Below are positions 10,820 to 20,954 of a stretch of DNA of 56,706 nt, in pieces. The DNA lies in the NCBI GenBank assembly GCA_019022495.1, contig JAFEKR010000104.1, positions 1-56,706 on the forward strand, read 5' to 3'. The notes under the pieces were generated by a model that saw only the letters and a list, made by a program, of their open reading frames with translations, was not told where the DNA came from and searched no databases. This DNA is from Epichloe hybrida. Lineage: Eukaryota > Ascomycota > Sordariomycetes > Hypocreales > Clavicipitaceae. A program made the position numbers and the translations under genes. The stretch's first letter is position 1, and each line of letters begins with the position of its first letter.

Positions 10820-11381
10820 ACATTAGAGCTGGTTGAAGCCTGCATTGGCATGGCATATGGTACGCATGCATAGAGCATAGCAGTTGTGGACGACACGACA
10901 CGGCAGACGGGCTGGAGAGCTGGGGAGCTGGGGAGCACGTGGGATAAACAATACTGGTGCAATAGCGAGGGAGGCCAGGAAACAAGTCGTTGTATAATAC
11001 TGACGGCAGTAGTCTGGCGTGTGCCTGACGGATGGGCCGAGTTTCCAACAGATGTCGTCACAACAAAGTTGGCAATTCCAGTCCTGGCATTCATTGAATG
11101 AAAGGCCTGGCTGGTCTGGTTGTCTGGTTCTGGTTCCGACCCCGCCATAACCCCGCCCGCGGCTCAAGGATTGATGAAGTGACGCACACGTTGTGTAATC
11201 CGTATTTGCCTTGACTACAAACACCTTGCCTCACCTTGCCTCTCACCTTGCCTCTCACCTTGCCTCTCACCTTGCCTCTCACCTTGCCCCTCACCTTGCC
11301 TCACCTTGCCTCACCTTGCCTCACCTTGCCTCACCTTGCCTCACGTCGACTTCCCCAGCCGTGAGCCAGCAACGTCGCAAA
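10820..11381. other. Intergenic region between MMT transporter and xylulokinase
   Basis: The 3' flank of the transporter is followed by the promoter of the xylulokinase gene. The last 160 bases hold a pyrimidine-rich minisatellite (separate entry) running almost to the start codon. No convincing gene is seen in the rest. Confidence 0.6.
11222..11344. repeat. Pyrimidine-rich minisatellite, about 11 copies of CACCTTGCCT(CT)
   Basis: The unit alternates between 10 and 12 bases (CACCTTGCCT with or without CT, one CCCT variant). The array ends 37 bases before the xylulokinase ATG at 11382, so it occupies the core promoter and/or 5' leader. CT-rich leaders are common in highly expressed fungal genes, but the regular unit structure shows recent tandem expansion. 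Copy number is likely to vary between strains. Confidence 0.92.
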
Positions 11382-13429
11382 ATGGGCGACGACAACGGTC
11401 CCCTGTACCTGGGCCTCGACCTGTCTACGCAGCAATTAAAAGGTGATGGATGCATTGGCTCGTCTCCCACCCACATGACGATGACGCATTTTCATAAACT
11501 GACGCGCCCTGCCCTGATAAACAGCCATTGTCGTCGACTCGGAGCTCAAGACGGTTGCGCAGTCCAAGGTCGATTTCGACGACGACTTTGGGCGCGACTA
11601 TGGGATCCGGAAGGGCGTGCGTGTCCGCGACGAGACGGGCGAGGTGTCTGCCCCCGTGGCCATGTGGATGGAGGCGCTGGACCTCGCGCTGGAGCGGCTG
11701 TGCGACGAGATGGCGGCCGCCGTCCCCGTCCCCGTCCCCGTCCCCGTGAGCCGGATCCGCGGCGTGGGCGGATCGGGCCAGCAGCACGGGAGCGTCTTCT
11801 GGGCCAGCGGCGCCGAGGAACTGCTGCGCGGCCTGGATCCCGGGAGGCGCCTGGTCGAGCAGCTGTCGGGGGCGCTGGCGCACGAGTGGTCGCCGAATTG
11901 GCAGGACCAGAGCACGCAGGAGGAGTGTGATGCGTTTGACGCCGCGTTGGGCGGCAGAGAGAAGCTGGCCGAGGTGACGGGGAGTGGTGCCCATCATGTG
12001 AGTTTCACGGATTTTTGTTTTGTTTTGTTTTGTTTTGTTTGAGACAGAAGAAACCTGACGGGAACAACAACAACAAACCCAGCGCTTCACCGGCCCGCAA
12101 ATCATGCGGTTGAGACGAGCCCTTCCCCGGATGTACGCCGGCACGAGTCGCATATCCCTCGTCTCATCCTTCCTCGCCTCCCTGTTCCTCGGGTCGATTG
12201 CGCCCCTCGACGTCGGCGACGTGTGCGGCATGAACCTCTGGGACATGCCGAACCAGCGATACAGCCCGGAGCTGCTGGCCCTGGCAGCAGGCGGGGGCAA
12301 CGGCGACGTCCTCCGCCAGAAGCTCGGGGAGCCCGAGATGGACGGCGGGCGGCCTCTCGGCACCATCTCGCCGTACTTTGTCCGCAGGTACGGCTTCAGC
12401 CCCGGCTGCCGCGTCGTCCCCTTCACCGGCGACAACCCGGCCACCATCCTCGCGCTCCCGCTGCGGCCCCTCGACGCCATCGTCTCCCTCGGCACGTCGA
12501 CCACGTTCCTCATGAACACGCCGGCCTACACGCCCGACGGCGCCTACCACTTCTTCAACCACCCCACCACGAGGGGCCACTACATGTTCATGCTGTGCTA
12601 CAAGAACGGCGGCCTGGCCCGCGAGAAGGTGCGCGATGCGCTGCCCCGGAACCGCAACCGGAACCGGAACCGGGAATCCGCCGGCCGGCCCGACGACGAC
12701 GCCTGGGACGACTTCAACGCCGCCGTCCTCAACACGCCCCCTCTCCATGTCGACGCCGCCGCTGCCGCCGCCGGGCGCGGGGACAAGGCCAAGGCCAAGC
12801 TCGGCCTGTACTTTTGCCTCCGCGAGACGGTGCCCAACATCCGCGCCGGCACCTTCCGCTTCCGCTGCGACGCCGACGACGGCAGCCATCTCGAGCAGGT
12901 GCAGGGGGGGTGGTCCGAGGATCTCGACCCCCGCGTCATCGTCGAGTCACAGGCCCTGTCCATGCGGCTGCGGTCGCGGAAGCTCGTCCACAGTCCCCGG
13001 GACGGCCTGCCCGCGCAACCGCGGCGCATCTACCTCGTGGGCGGGGGGTCCGTGAACCCGGCCATCGCCCGCGTCATCGGCGACGTCCTCGGCGGCGCCG
13101 ACGGCGTGTACAGGCTCGATGTCGGGGGCAGCGCGTGCGCCCTGGGCGGCGCATACAAGGCGCTGTGGGCGCTGGAGCGGAAGCAAGGCGAGACGTTTGA
13201 CGACTTGATTGCCCAGCGGTGGAAAGAAGAAGGCTCCATCGAGCGAGTGGACGAGGGTTTCAAACACGGCACGTACCAGCAGTATGGGAACATCTTGGGC
13301 GCATTCGAAGAAATGGAGAAGAGGTTGCTCTCGGAAGAAACACGGGGAATTTTTAGATTTTTTAGGGAAAAAAAAAAAGGGGGGAGCCTGTACGCAATAT
13401 TGCAGCACGAGGGTTTGTCGTCTATCTAA
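11382..13429 (+). CDS. XKS1: D-xylulokinase (FGGY carbohydrate kinase)
   Basis: Phosphorylates D-xylulose to xylulose 5-phosphate, linking xylose and arabinose use to the pentose phosphate pathway in the cytosol. Three exons (11382–11442, 11525–11997, 12083–13429) give 626 residues in frame. The N-terminal ATPase loop is LYLGLDLSTQQLK; substrate-site features include GSGQQHGSVFW, SPNWQDQSTQEECDAFD and VCGMNLWD. The second ATPase domain shows FTGDNPATILALPLRPLDAI, GTSTTFLM and YLVGGGSVNPAIA. Two low-complexity insertions come from hexamer repeats: a Pro-Val run near 11721–11746 and an Arg-Asn run near 12650–12672. The last ~28 residues, downstream of a run of ten A and six G at about 13365–13381, look unlike the family, whose members usually end near EEMEKRLL; a base-count error there would change the tail. 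The stop overlaps the CWC15 stop by 8 bases. Confidence 0.96.
12016..12041. repeat. TTTTG pentamer repeat inside xylulokinase intron 2
   Basis: Several tandem TTTTG units lie between the GTGAGT donor at 11998 and the CCCAG acceptor ending at 12082. The T-rich run supplies the polypyrimidine character of this intron. Confidence 0.8.
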
Positions 13430-14244
13430 CATATTTGCTCATGACGTCTCTGTGAAAATCAGTTCTCAAAGGTCCTGTAATAAGTTGGCAAAACATTCGA
13501 CGGATACCCTCCCAAAAAAAACTCACATTCACAAACTCCTTTTTCCCCTTATTCTCCGTCCCCCTCGCCTGATTCTTAAAGACCACATCGTCATCCCACC
13601 TCCTCTTCATCGTAAAATCCTGCTTGTTCAAAAGCGGATTCCCCAGCGCGATGTGCTTCTCCCGCGCCTCCTCCTCCTCCTTTGCCCGCTCCGCCTCCTC
13701 CCTCTTCTTCTTCTCCTCGCGCTCTCTCCTCACGCGCTCCAGCTCCCTCGCCAGCTCCGCCTCTTCGTCGTCGTCGTCGTCGTCGTCGTCGCTGTCAGAG
13801 GAGCCGTCGTTTTCCGACTCGTCAGAGTCATCTGCGTCGAGGGCCCGCGTCTCCTCTAGGATCCGCCGCCGTTTCGAGTCGTAGTCTTCTTGGCTGGAGC
13901 TAGGCCGTCTCTTGTCGCCGACCGCGCTGGCACTGTCCGTGTCTGCGCCTTCTTCGAGGCGGAGGGGCTGGCCTTTTGTTTTGGCGAAGTGGGCGGCCTC
14001 GGCCGCGAGGAGCTCGGCCGCGAGGTCGCGCGAGGGTTCGTCGTCGGCGTCGCCTCCTTGGCCGGCTTGGCGGAACTTGAGCTGTGTGTGGGCGGGTAGG
14101 AGGCGTTGGTGGTAGGCTGGGCCGCGGAGGGCTTCTTTGCCACGGGCCTCGAGTGGAAGATTAGAAATTGAGACGCGGGGACGGGGCGAGCGGGGGAGGG
14201 GGGGTACGTACTGGGTCAAAGGTCGGTCTGTGGGCGGTGGTCAT
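13422..14244 (-). CDS. CWC15: CWC15/Cwf15, NineTeen-complex-associated spliceosome protein
   Basis: Small, largely unstructured protein of activated spliceosomes, associated with Prp19/Cdc5. Exon 1 (14212–14244) encodes MTTAHRPTFDP. A 64-base intron (GTACGT...CTCGAG, 14148–14211) joins it to ARGKEALRGPAYHQRLLPAH, the hallmark N-terminus. Then follow an Asp/Ser acidic run, an Arg/Glu-rich helix, and the conserved C-terminal block NKQDFTMKRRWDDDVVFKN...KKEFVN...MSKYVR. A textbook intron (GTGAGT...TTATTACAG, 13475–13526, 52 bases) sits before the last block, but splicing it puts the final exon out of frame by one base in the string GACCTTTGAG. Read unspliced, the frame stays open and gives 252 residues with 18 extra. 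A missing T is the simplest explanation. Stop codons of this gene and of xylulokinase overlap. Confidence 0.93.
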
Positions 14245-14953
14245 GTTGGTTGTTGGGCATGTGTGAGAGAGGACGATGAGGTTTTGAAAGGTGAATGCGA
14301 AGTTTGGGATGTCGGGAGTGAGTTGACGTTGAGTGATGGCCAATCATGTTGCGGTGTGCGCCCCACTTTATTGCTTGCATCTCGGGAAGCCCACTCATTA
14401 TAACAATCCGCACATGCTTTATTTCTTCGTCCATTCTTACCAAATCAGCCATCATATAGAAATAGCTAAAATTTGTCAAGAATCAAACATAAGAGGACTA
14501 CAAGAAAATCAACTTCTAGTCAGTAAACGCAAGCTCGCAAAAGTCGCTGAGATGAACCTTGCCATTTCGCCCACCCTATAGCTCAACTGAGTTGCAGCAT
14601 GTCCTCTCGAAACTTTGCGATGCATGAAGCTTTTTACTTGGGAGGAGGAACCTTCCGCCAAGCTAAGTCGTCGTAAGGCTAGTAATGCGTATTTCACAGA
14701 AGACGCCCCCTCGGCGCGTCCTTTCCGGAGCAGATGTAGTTACAATTCCAGCCCAAGCAAGAAACACCCTCCATTCCCACCGCCCGGCAGAATTTTGCAC
14801 CACCCACGTCAACTTCACTCACAACTTCACTGATGAGCAACGCCATGAGAGAAAGACGGGTGAGAAAAGAAAAACTGTGGACGGGACCTTGAGAAAGACG
14901 AAAATCACCAACCAGAGGACGTTGCAACGCCCCAAAGGTCCACCCCTTCCATA
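14245..14953. other. Divergent promoter region, CWC15 / RRP45
   Basis: 709 bases between two divergent start codons of RNA-processing genes. It is somewhat AT-richer in the middle (about 14390–14530). I see no tRNA-like B box, no convincing frame and no tandem repeat. Confidence 0.5.
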
Positions 14954-15995
14954 ATGCCCCGAGACGCAGAACCCTCCCTCAGCGAGAGGACGTTTCTCAC
15001 AAAAGCCCTAGAAGAGGGCCTGCGACTAGACAACCGCAGGTTCGAGCAGTTCCGGCCGATAGAGCTCACTTTCGGAGACGAGTATGGCGTCGCGAATGTC
15101 CAGGTTGGAAAAACAAGGTACGCTTGGGGTTTGTCCCCAACTTTTACACCACCACGGATTAGAACTAGATTGGCCATCCTTTTCTTTCCCCAAATATGCA
15201 CGCAAAGACCAAAAAAAAAAAAAAAAGAAAAAAACATGTCCAACTCACACCACTTTACAAAACAGAGTCGTAGCCAAGGTCTCGGCAGAAGTCACCGTCC
15301 CCTTCACAGACCGTCCGTTCGACGGCGTCTTCTCCATCTCATCGGAGCTGAGTCCCATGGTCGCCCCGTCCTTTGAAGTCAACCGCCCCACGGAACAAGA
15401 GGTCCTCCTGTCGCGCATGCTGGAGAAGACGATCCGTCGCTCCGGCGCCCTGGACACGGAGTCGCTGTGCCTCGTCGCCGGCCAGAAATGCTGGTCCGTC
15501 CGCGCGGACCTCCACGTGCTGTCCCACGACGGCAACCTCGTCGACGTGTCGTGCCTTGCCGTCGTTGCCGCGCTGCGCCACTTTCGCAAGCCGGAGAGCT
15601 CCATGGGGGGGGAGACGCTGACGGTGTACACGCCCGCGGAGAGGGAGCCCGTGCCGCTGAGCTGGTTGCATTCCCCGTTCTGCGTGACGTTTAGCTTCTT
15701 CGGGGAGCATGGGCCGTCGGGGGGCGAGACGGTTCTGCTGGACACGACGTGGTTGGAGGAGCAGCTGAGGCTGAGCAGCTGCACCTTTAGCTTGAACAGG
15801 CACGGCGAGATATGCCAGGTGAGCAAGCTGGGAGGGGCCGATGTCGATGCGCCCGTGTTTGTGCAGTGTGCGCAGACGGCGCTGGCAAAGGCCAGGGAGA
15901 TGACGGACCTGGTCGACAGGAAATTGGTAGAGGATGGGAAGAGGAGAGACAAGGGGGGGTTGTTGGCCGAGTTGAGGGCGGATAACGATAGATGA
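14954..15995 (+). CDS. RRP45: Exosome core subunit RRP45 (EXOSC9-like, RNase PH fold)
   Basis: One of six RNase PH-like subunits of the eukaryotic exosome ring, which feeds RNA to Rrp44 and Rrp6 for 3'-5' decay and rRNA/snRNA processing. Two exons (14954–15117, 15266–15995) give 297 residues. The GTACGC...AAACAG intron of 148 bases contains an A-rich run. Family motifs are visible: LSERTFLTKALEEGLRLDNR, RPIELTFGDEYG, VAKVSAEVTVPF, ESLCLVAGQKCWSVRADLHV, LVDVSCLAVVAALRHFR and EICQVSKLGG. Human-type C-terminal extensions are absent; the protein ends with a basic/acidic helix. The first ATG fits the conserved N-terminus. Confidence 0.95.
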
Positions 15996-16476
15996 GGACG
16001 AAGAAGAAGAAGACGAGAATCCAGAGAGCGTGGGAGCAATGGTAATGGCAATGGCAATGGCAATGGCAAAAGACATGGGTCGGATTTATTTGGTCAGGAC
16101 TTTTTTAGAACAAAAGGCGCATCAAGGACACAGCATATACAGAGGCATAGAATTCCGGGGCATATTGATAACCTCTTCCCTTTGGTTGAGTATGATTCTC
16201 ATTCCGCAACACGAATCCTGCTGTGAAGCGATGAAGAGCCTTTGATTGACATGGTGCAGTGCGTTATATGGTCAATTATCTCGAAAAACCAAAAGCATCA
16301 TCATATCCACGTCTAGTCTCCCCATGCGCCCTGGGATAAAATCAGTCCCTCTATCCTGCTCCAGACTCGAAAAGAATTCATAGCTCGTGAGATATCGCAA
16401 CGGGGCGAAGAAAAATAGAAACCACAAAACACCAGACGCCTGGAATAACAAATATAATTCAGCATTGCGTTTCCAG
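15996..16476. other. Convergent intergenic region, RRP45 / ARL3, with (ATGGCA)n
   Basis: Shared 3' flanks of two convergent genes. A short hexamer repeat (TGGCAA, about five copies) lies at about 16038–16069. The rest is AT-richer sequence typical of fungal 3' regions, with no gene visible. Confidence 0.6.
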
Positions 16477-17209
16477 TCATCGCATGACAGGCGGCCGTGA
16501 CTCCTTGTTCCATTGCACCCGTGTCCTCACCCAGTCAATGGCTTCCCTAACGCCGTCGCCAGTCAAGGCGCTGAGTGACAAGACGCGCGAGTCGCGGATG
16601 CTGCTCGCCTTGTCCCCCTCCATGACCTTCTTCACCAGCCCCTCCTTGATCCGCAACGTCTCGACGCAGTCCTCTCTGTCCTGCTTGTTGGCCAGGATCA
16701 ACAACGGCACGCCTTCTGTTTCCGAGTGCTGCAGCACGTCTTCCAGCACCAGCCTGCACTCCTCCAATCGGCCGTTGTCGTCCTCGAGAGTTCCGTCGCC
16801 AATGTCTGTGCTGTCGATGATGAAGACGATGGCATGGCAGCTGGCGTAGTAGCTTTGCCAGAGAGTTCGCAGGGACAACTGGCCTCCAACATCCCATAGC
16901 TTCAGATACATATCTGGGAGGGTTATTGTTGAGACGTTCTGGCCGACGGTCGGGACGGTTTTGAGCTTGGGCTCCGGCCCATGGGGCAGGTACATGGACT
17001 TGACTTGCTCGTGGAAAGTGGTTTTGCCGGCGTTGTCGAGCCCCAAGAGGATGACGGAGTACTCTGTGTCAAGATGCAGAATCACGCGTGGTCAGCCTGA
17101 GCACCTGGAGATCTGGAGGGCCTCGGAGGGCCTCTGAGGGCGAGATTGCGGCGAGCAGACCTTCTTTACTGGTGGCATGGAGATACAGGCCTTTGGCGAG
17201 GTGGTACAT
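16477..17209 (-). CDS. ARL3: ARF-like GTPase ARL3 (ARFRP1 orthologue)
   Basis: Small GTPase of the trans-Golgi that recruits the Arl1/GRIP golgin pathway. Exon 1 (17161–17209) encodes MYHLAKGLYLHATSKE; a 97-base intron (17064–17160) joins it to EYSVILLGLDNAGKTTF, giving 211 residues. G1 is GLDNAGKT, switch I contains TVGQNVSTI, G3 is WDVGGQLSLRTLW, G4 NKQD and G5 SALTG. The C-terminus NKESRPPVMR closely resembles yeast Arl3 (RPPIYK). There is no Gly at position 2, so no myristoylation; Met-Tyr fits the N-acetylated start known for Arl3/ARFRP1. In G3 the residue after the essential Gln is Leu where Glu is usual. An ATG in the second exon (17085) would lose the amphipathic helix and is rejected as the start. 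Confidence 0.95.
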
Positions 17210-17981
17210 GATTCCGAGCTGCAGAGATGGAGGGCCTCGACAAGTAAATCGCCAAGGCGTGTGTAAAGGGACAGTACAGTAGGCTGGGATGACGAGTCGG
17301 AGGTACAACAAGCTGGACCCTTGTTTTTTTTTTTTTTTTTTTTTGGAATGTAAGTACCCATGTATCCATGTACCATGTACAGTGTACCATGTATCTAGGT
17401 ACGGAGTCGTGTTGTGTATGGAGTCGACTCACATTTATGAGTAAGTCCCGCAATCCATTCATGCATCAAAGTTTTCGTACGGAGTAATACGTCGTACTCT
17501 GTCGTTTTCCCCGACACAGTATGACTTGCCAACTTCTTAGTCAGTTGATTAAACGGGGAGGTTGGCTTTCTGTCTCCGCTGATGTACTGCTGGTGTATAA
17601 GGTACTACCGTGAGCGTGTTGAAGACTCCCATTCTGTCTGTACCCGATACTTTGCTGCTCGGTGCCACGTCAACCTCCACACAGTCAGTCGGCTCGTCGT
17701 CGAACTCAACCACATTCTCCCTCCTGCAATCCCTCCTGCAATCCTTCCTGTAACACGTCCTTCGCTGTCCGTCGCCGCCGCTTCTCTCTTCGATCCTTCG
17801 ACCCTCCGCCTTCCGGCAGCCTGCCAACCCATGATCTCTCTGCCTCCGCCGTGAGGCTCGCGCAGGAGCTCCGTCCACTGTGAATGCATCTTGTTCTTTG
17901 CGTCCAACTGACCGACCCAATCCTGCGATCAAGACCTCCCAATCGACCCCGTTGCTCACATCGAGCCGTAACTTCCAAACC
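17210..17981. other. Divergent promoter region, ARL3 / NHX1
   Basis: 772 bases. Contents: a run of about 22 T near 17322–17344; a self-complementary cluster of GTAC-containing words (CATGTACC, GTACAGTGTAC) at about 17355–17400; two copies of TACGGAGT at 17400–17407 and 17478–17485; and three tandem-like copies of CCCTCCTGCAAT-type words near 17717–17750, probably in the NHX1 leader. No gene is visible. Confidence 0.55.
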
Positions 17982-20376
17982 ATGCAGCAGGCTTCCGAAA
18001 TCGCCGACATGGGCTTTGCCCTTCTCCGTACGTCTTGTTACCTTCTCCCCACACAATGCGACCGATCAATGGATCAAGTAGACTGACATGGTCACAGGAC
18101 GAGAAACTAGCGACAGTGATGGTTCGTTGGGTCCCTCAAACGATTTTTTTGCCATTTGATGTGCCTTGGGCCATGGTTGCGCCCGTGATTTAATACCATA
18201 TACTAACGGGGAATCTTAAGAGGGCGATGGCGCGCAAAAGGAAGTTTTCGCCGCGTGGACCCTGTTCATCGCCATCATGTTGCTCATTGCCGCCTTCTTC
18301 ACGAGCTACATGCTCCAGATCAAGAAAGTAACGGCGATCCACGAGACTGTCATTTCAATCTTTGCAGGTTCGTTCTACTGCGCGTCTTGCGACCTCGTCA
18401 ACCCAAGTCAAGTCAACTTGGAGAAGCTCAAACGGACTAACACCAAGTCACACAATTCCCACAGGCATGACGGTCGGACTGATTCTCATTGTCACCTCGG
18501 GCGATTCGATACGGAACCTCATCAACTTCGACTATCAAATCTTCTTCAATCTTCTTCTACCGCCGATTATTCTGTCCTCCGGCTACGAGTTACACCAAGC
18601 CAACTTCTTCCGCAACATCGGCACAATATTGACGTTCGCCTTTGCAGGCACCTTCTTGTCCGCCGTCGTCATTGGCCTGATTCTCTACGTCTTCGCCCTC
18701 ATACCAGGCTCACTGAAGTTGTCCTTTGTCGATGCCATTTCCGTGGGAGCCACCTTGTCTGCCACGGACCCCGTCACAATCCTGGCCATCTTCAATACCT
18801 ACAAAGTCGACCCGAAGCTATACACCATTATTTTCGGCGAGTCCATCCTCAACGACGCCATTGCCATTGTCATTTTTGAGACGGCGCAGAAATACAACAA
18901 GGGTGAGGCCTCTAGCTACGGTGTTCTCAGCTTCTTCGAAGCCACGGGTATCTTCTTGCTCGTCTTCTTCGCCAGTCTGCTCATCGGTGTTGTGGTCGGT
19001 GTTGGTACCGCTCTGCTTCTCAAATTCACCTACCTCCGGCGATATAGCAAAATCGAAAGCTGTCTAATCTTCCTGATCGCCTATGCCACCTACTTTTTTT
19101 CACACGGCGTTCACCTATCCGGTAGGCACACCCCCCAGCGGCCAACTCGCACACAGTGTTGACATGCACACCCACACTCCATCCAATTGAACTCACTTCT
19201 TGCTGTCCGGGTCACCCCATGAATATCATCGTAATCATGACTAATTCCATCGTAGGTATCGTGTCTTTGCTCTTCTGCGGCATCACATTGAAGCACTACG
19301 CCTATTTCAACATGTCTCGAAGAACCCAGCTCAGCACCAAGTACATCTTCCAGGTCATCTCGCAGCTGTCAGAGAACTTCATCTTCATCTACCTCGGCCT
19401 AGCCCTCTTCACCGACAATGCGCTGTCATTCGAGCCTCCCCTCATCATTGTGACAATCCTGGCCGTTTGCGCCGCTCGCTGGGTCGCCGTCTTCCCCCTA
19501 TCCAAAGCCATCAACTGGTTCATCCGATACCGCGCCCGCCGCCGTGGTCTCGAGGTCGGCGACGAGCTTCCCTACAACTACCAAGCCATGCTGTTCTGGG
19601 CTGGACTCCGAGGGGCCGTCGGTGTCGCGCTGGCCGCTCTGCTCACCGGCGAGAATGCGTACCCTCTCCGAGCCACCGTGCTGGTAGTGGTGGTGCTCAC
19701 CGTCATCATCTTTGGCGGCACCACGGCTCGCATGCTCGAAATCCAGGGCATCCGAACCGGCGTAGTCGAGGAGGTCGACAGCGACGACGAGTTCGACATC
19801 GAGACACTCCCGGGCGGTTTCCAGGGCAAACGCTCGGGCGGAGCCATGATCGGCTACGTTCCCCGTCGAAACGGCAACATTGCCCTGGGCAGCCTGGAAG
19901 AAGGTGGTCGGTCGGCAAGCTACGTCTCCGGCCACCGATCCCCCCATCTCGGCGGCACGGGCAGCGGCCACAACCCCCGCGGCAGAAGTCTCAGCCGCAA
20001 GAACTCGTCCGGCCGCACCCACCAAGATGTCGAGCGCGCAGACCTGCTCGGCCGCACCACGGGCGACTCGGACTTTGACGACGACATTGACACATCGGAC
20101 CTCCCTCCGCCTGCGCGCCGCGCCCGCGCCAGTCCTCCCCCCCAACCAGCTTCCCGCTCCCAATCCCACCCCGACAGCGCCTTGATGAGTCCCTCCTCCG
20201 CCGAGCCACCATCCACCAGCACCAACACCCCCATCACCGCCACGGGCGCCATCCGCCAGCTATGGAGCGCCGAAGACCCAGCCGGTTTGTTCAGACAACT
20301 AGACGAGGACTTTATCAAGCCCAAGCTACTTCTTCACGGGGACGGAAACAAGCATGGCGGCGGGGGCGGACCTTGA
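17982..20376 (+). CDS. NHX1: Endosomal/vacuolar Na+(K+)/H+ exchanger NHX1
   Basis: Electroneutral exchanger of the CPA1 family that sets endosomal and vacuolar pH and sequesters Na+. Five exons (17982–18027, 18098–18121, 18221–18367, 18465–19121, 19256–20376) give 664 residues in frame; intron 2 carries a perfect TACTAAC branch site at about 18201. The protein has about 11–12 hydrophobic segments. Family motifs include FFNLLLPPIILSSGYELH (amiloride-binding region), ATDPVTILAIF, GESILNDAIAIVIFE (ion-translocating Asp), and WAGLRGAVGVALA. The cytosolic tail after about residue 480 is long, with acidic VDSDDEFDIETLPGG and Ser/Pro-rich low-complexity sequence. Exon 2 is only 24 bases, so automated models may miss it. 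It is convergent with VID21. Confidence 0.96.
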
Positions 20377-20954
20377 ACCCAACATCATGTATGTACATGG
20401 ACGCAGTTATGACGAGACGGAAGAGTTGAAAACGATGACGAGCATCACATTATACGGGAGTGTATCAAAATGGAGCCGCGCAACGTAGCTTGGTCGTATG
20501 GTGCACTTATCCTGGACTGAAGACCACTATCGAATCGGCCATCCTGATGTGAAAAACGTGAACATTGTAGAAATCAGGTTGTCAATCAAGACTACAGACT
20601 CTCGGCAGTCACATCATCCACATAATAGTCACGAAGGAGGCTCCAGACACAAAATGTCATCATCTGCTTGCCTCTACGGGCAAAAATAGATTTAAAAAAA
20701 AAAAAAAAAGTGTCAAGATTGGGCCAGAAGCTCAATTGAGTCCCGGTCCAAAAATAATTATTATTATATACAGTTTTTTCTGTCTTCTCAGCCCACATCG
20801 TCGTGGAACGACATAACCCATCAGCCCAGTCGTGTAAAAAGCGTTGACAAAGTGGTGCGGCGGCGCCCAGGAACAGGAACAGGAGCAGGAGCAGGAGCAG
20901 GAGCAGGACCAACAAATCAACAAGGTTTTGAAGCAAGCACGTTTCGACGTCAAC
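20377..20954. other. Convergent intergenic region, NHX1 / VID21
   Basis: 578 bases of shared 3' flank. It contains an A run at about 20695–20709, an AT-rich TAATTATTATTATATA stretch near 20755–20770 and a (CAGGAG)n-like hexamer repeat near 20870–20910 just before the VID21 stop. These are compatible with polyadenylation regions. No RNA gene or frame is supported. Confidence 0.55.

Noticed and set aside
12164..12889. A 241-residue antisense frame opposite xylulokinase
   Set aside because: Val/Gly/Ala/Glu-rich composition typical of antisense reading of GC-rich codons; no domain and no splice structure.
12223..13200. A 325-residue open frame on the plus strand overlapping xylulokinase
   Set aside because: It is extremely Arg/Pro/Ala-rich, as expected from a GC-rich shadow frame, and overlaps an exon with clear FGGY kinase motifs.
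14245..14953. Possible tRNA or small RNA gene in the CWC15/RRP45 gap
   Set aside because: No GGTTCGAA-like B box or cloverleaf-compatible arms were found on either strand; the same check failed in the other intergenic regions.
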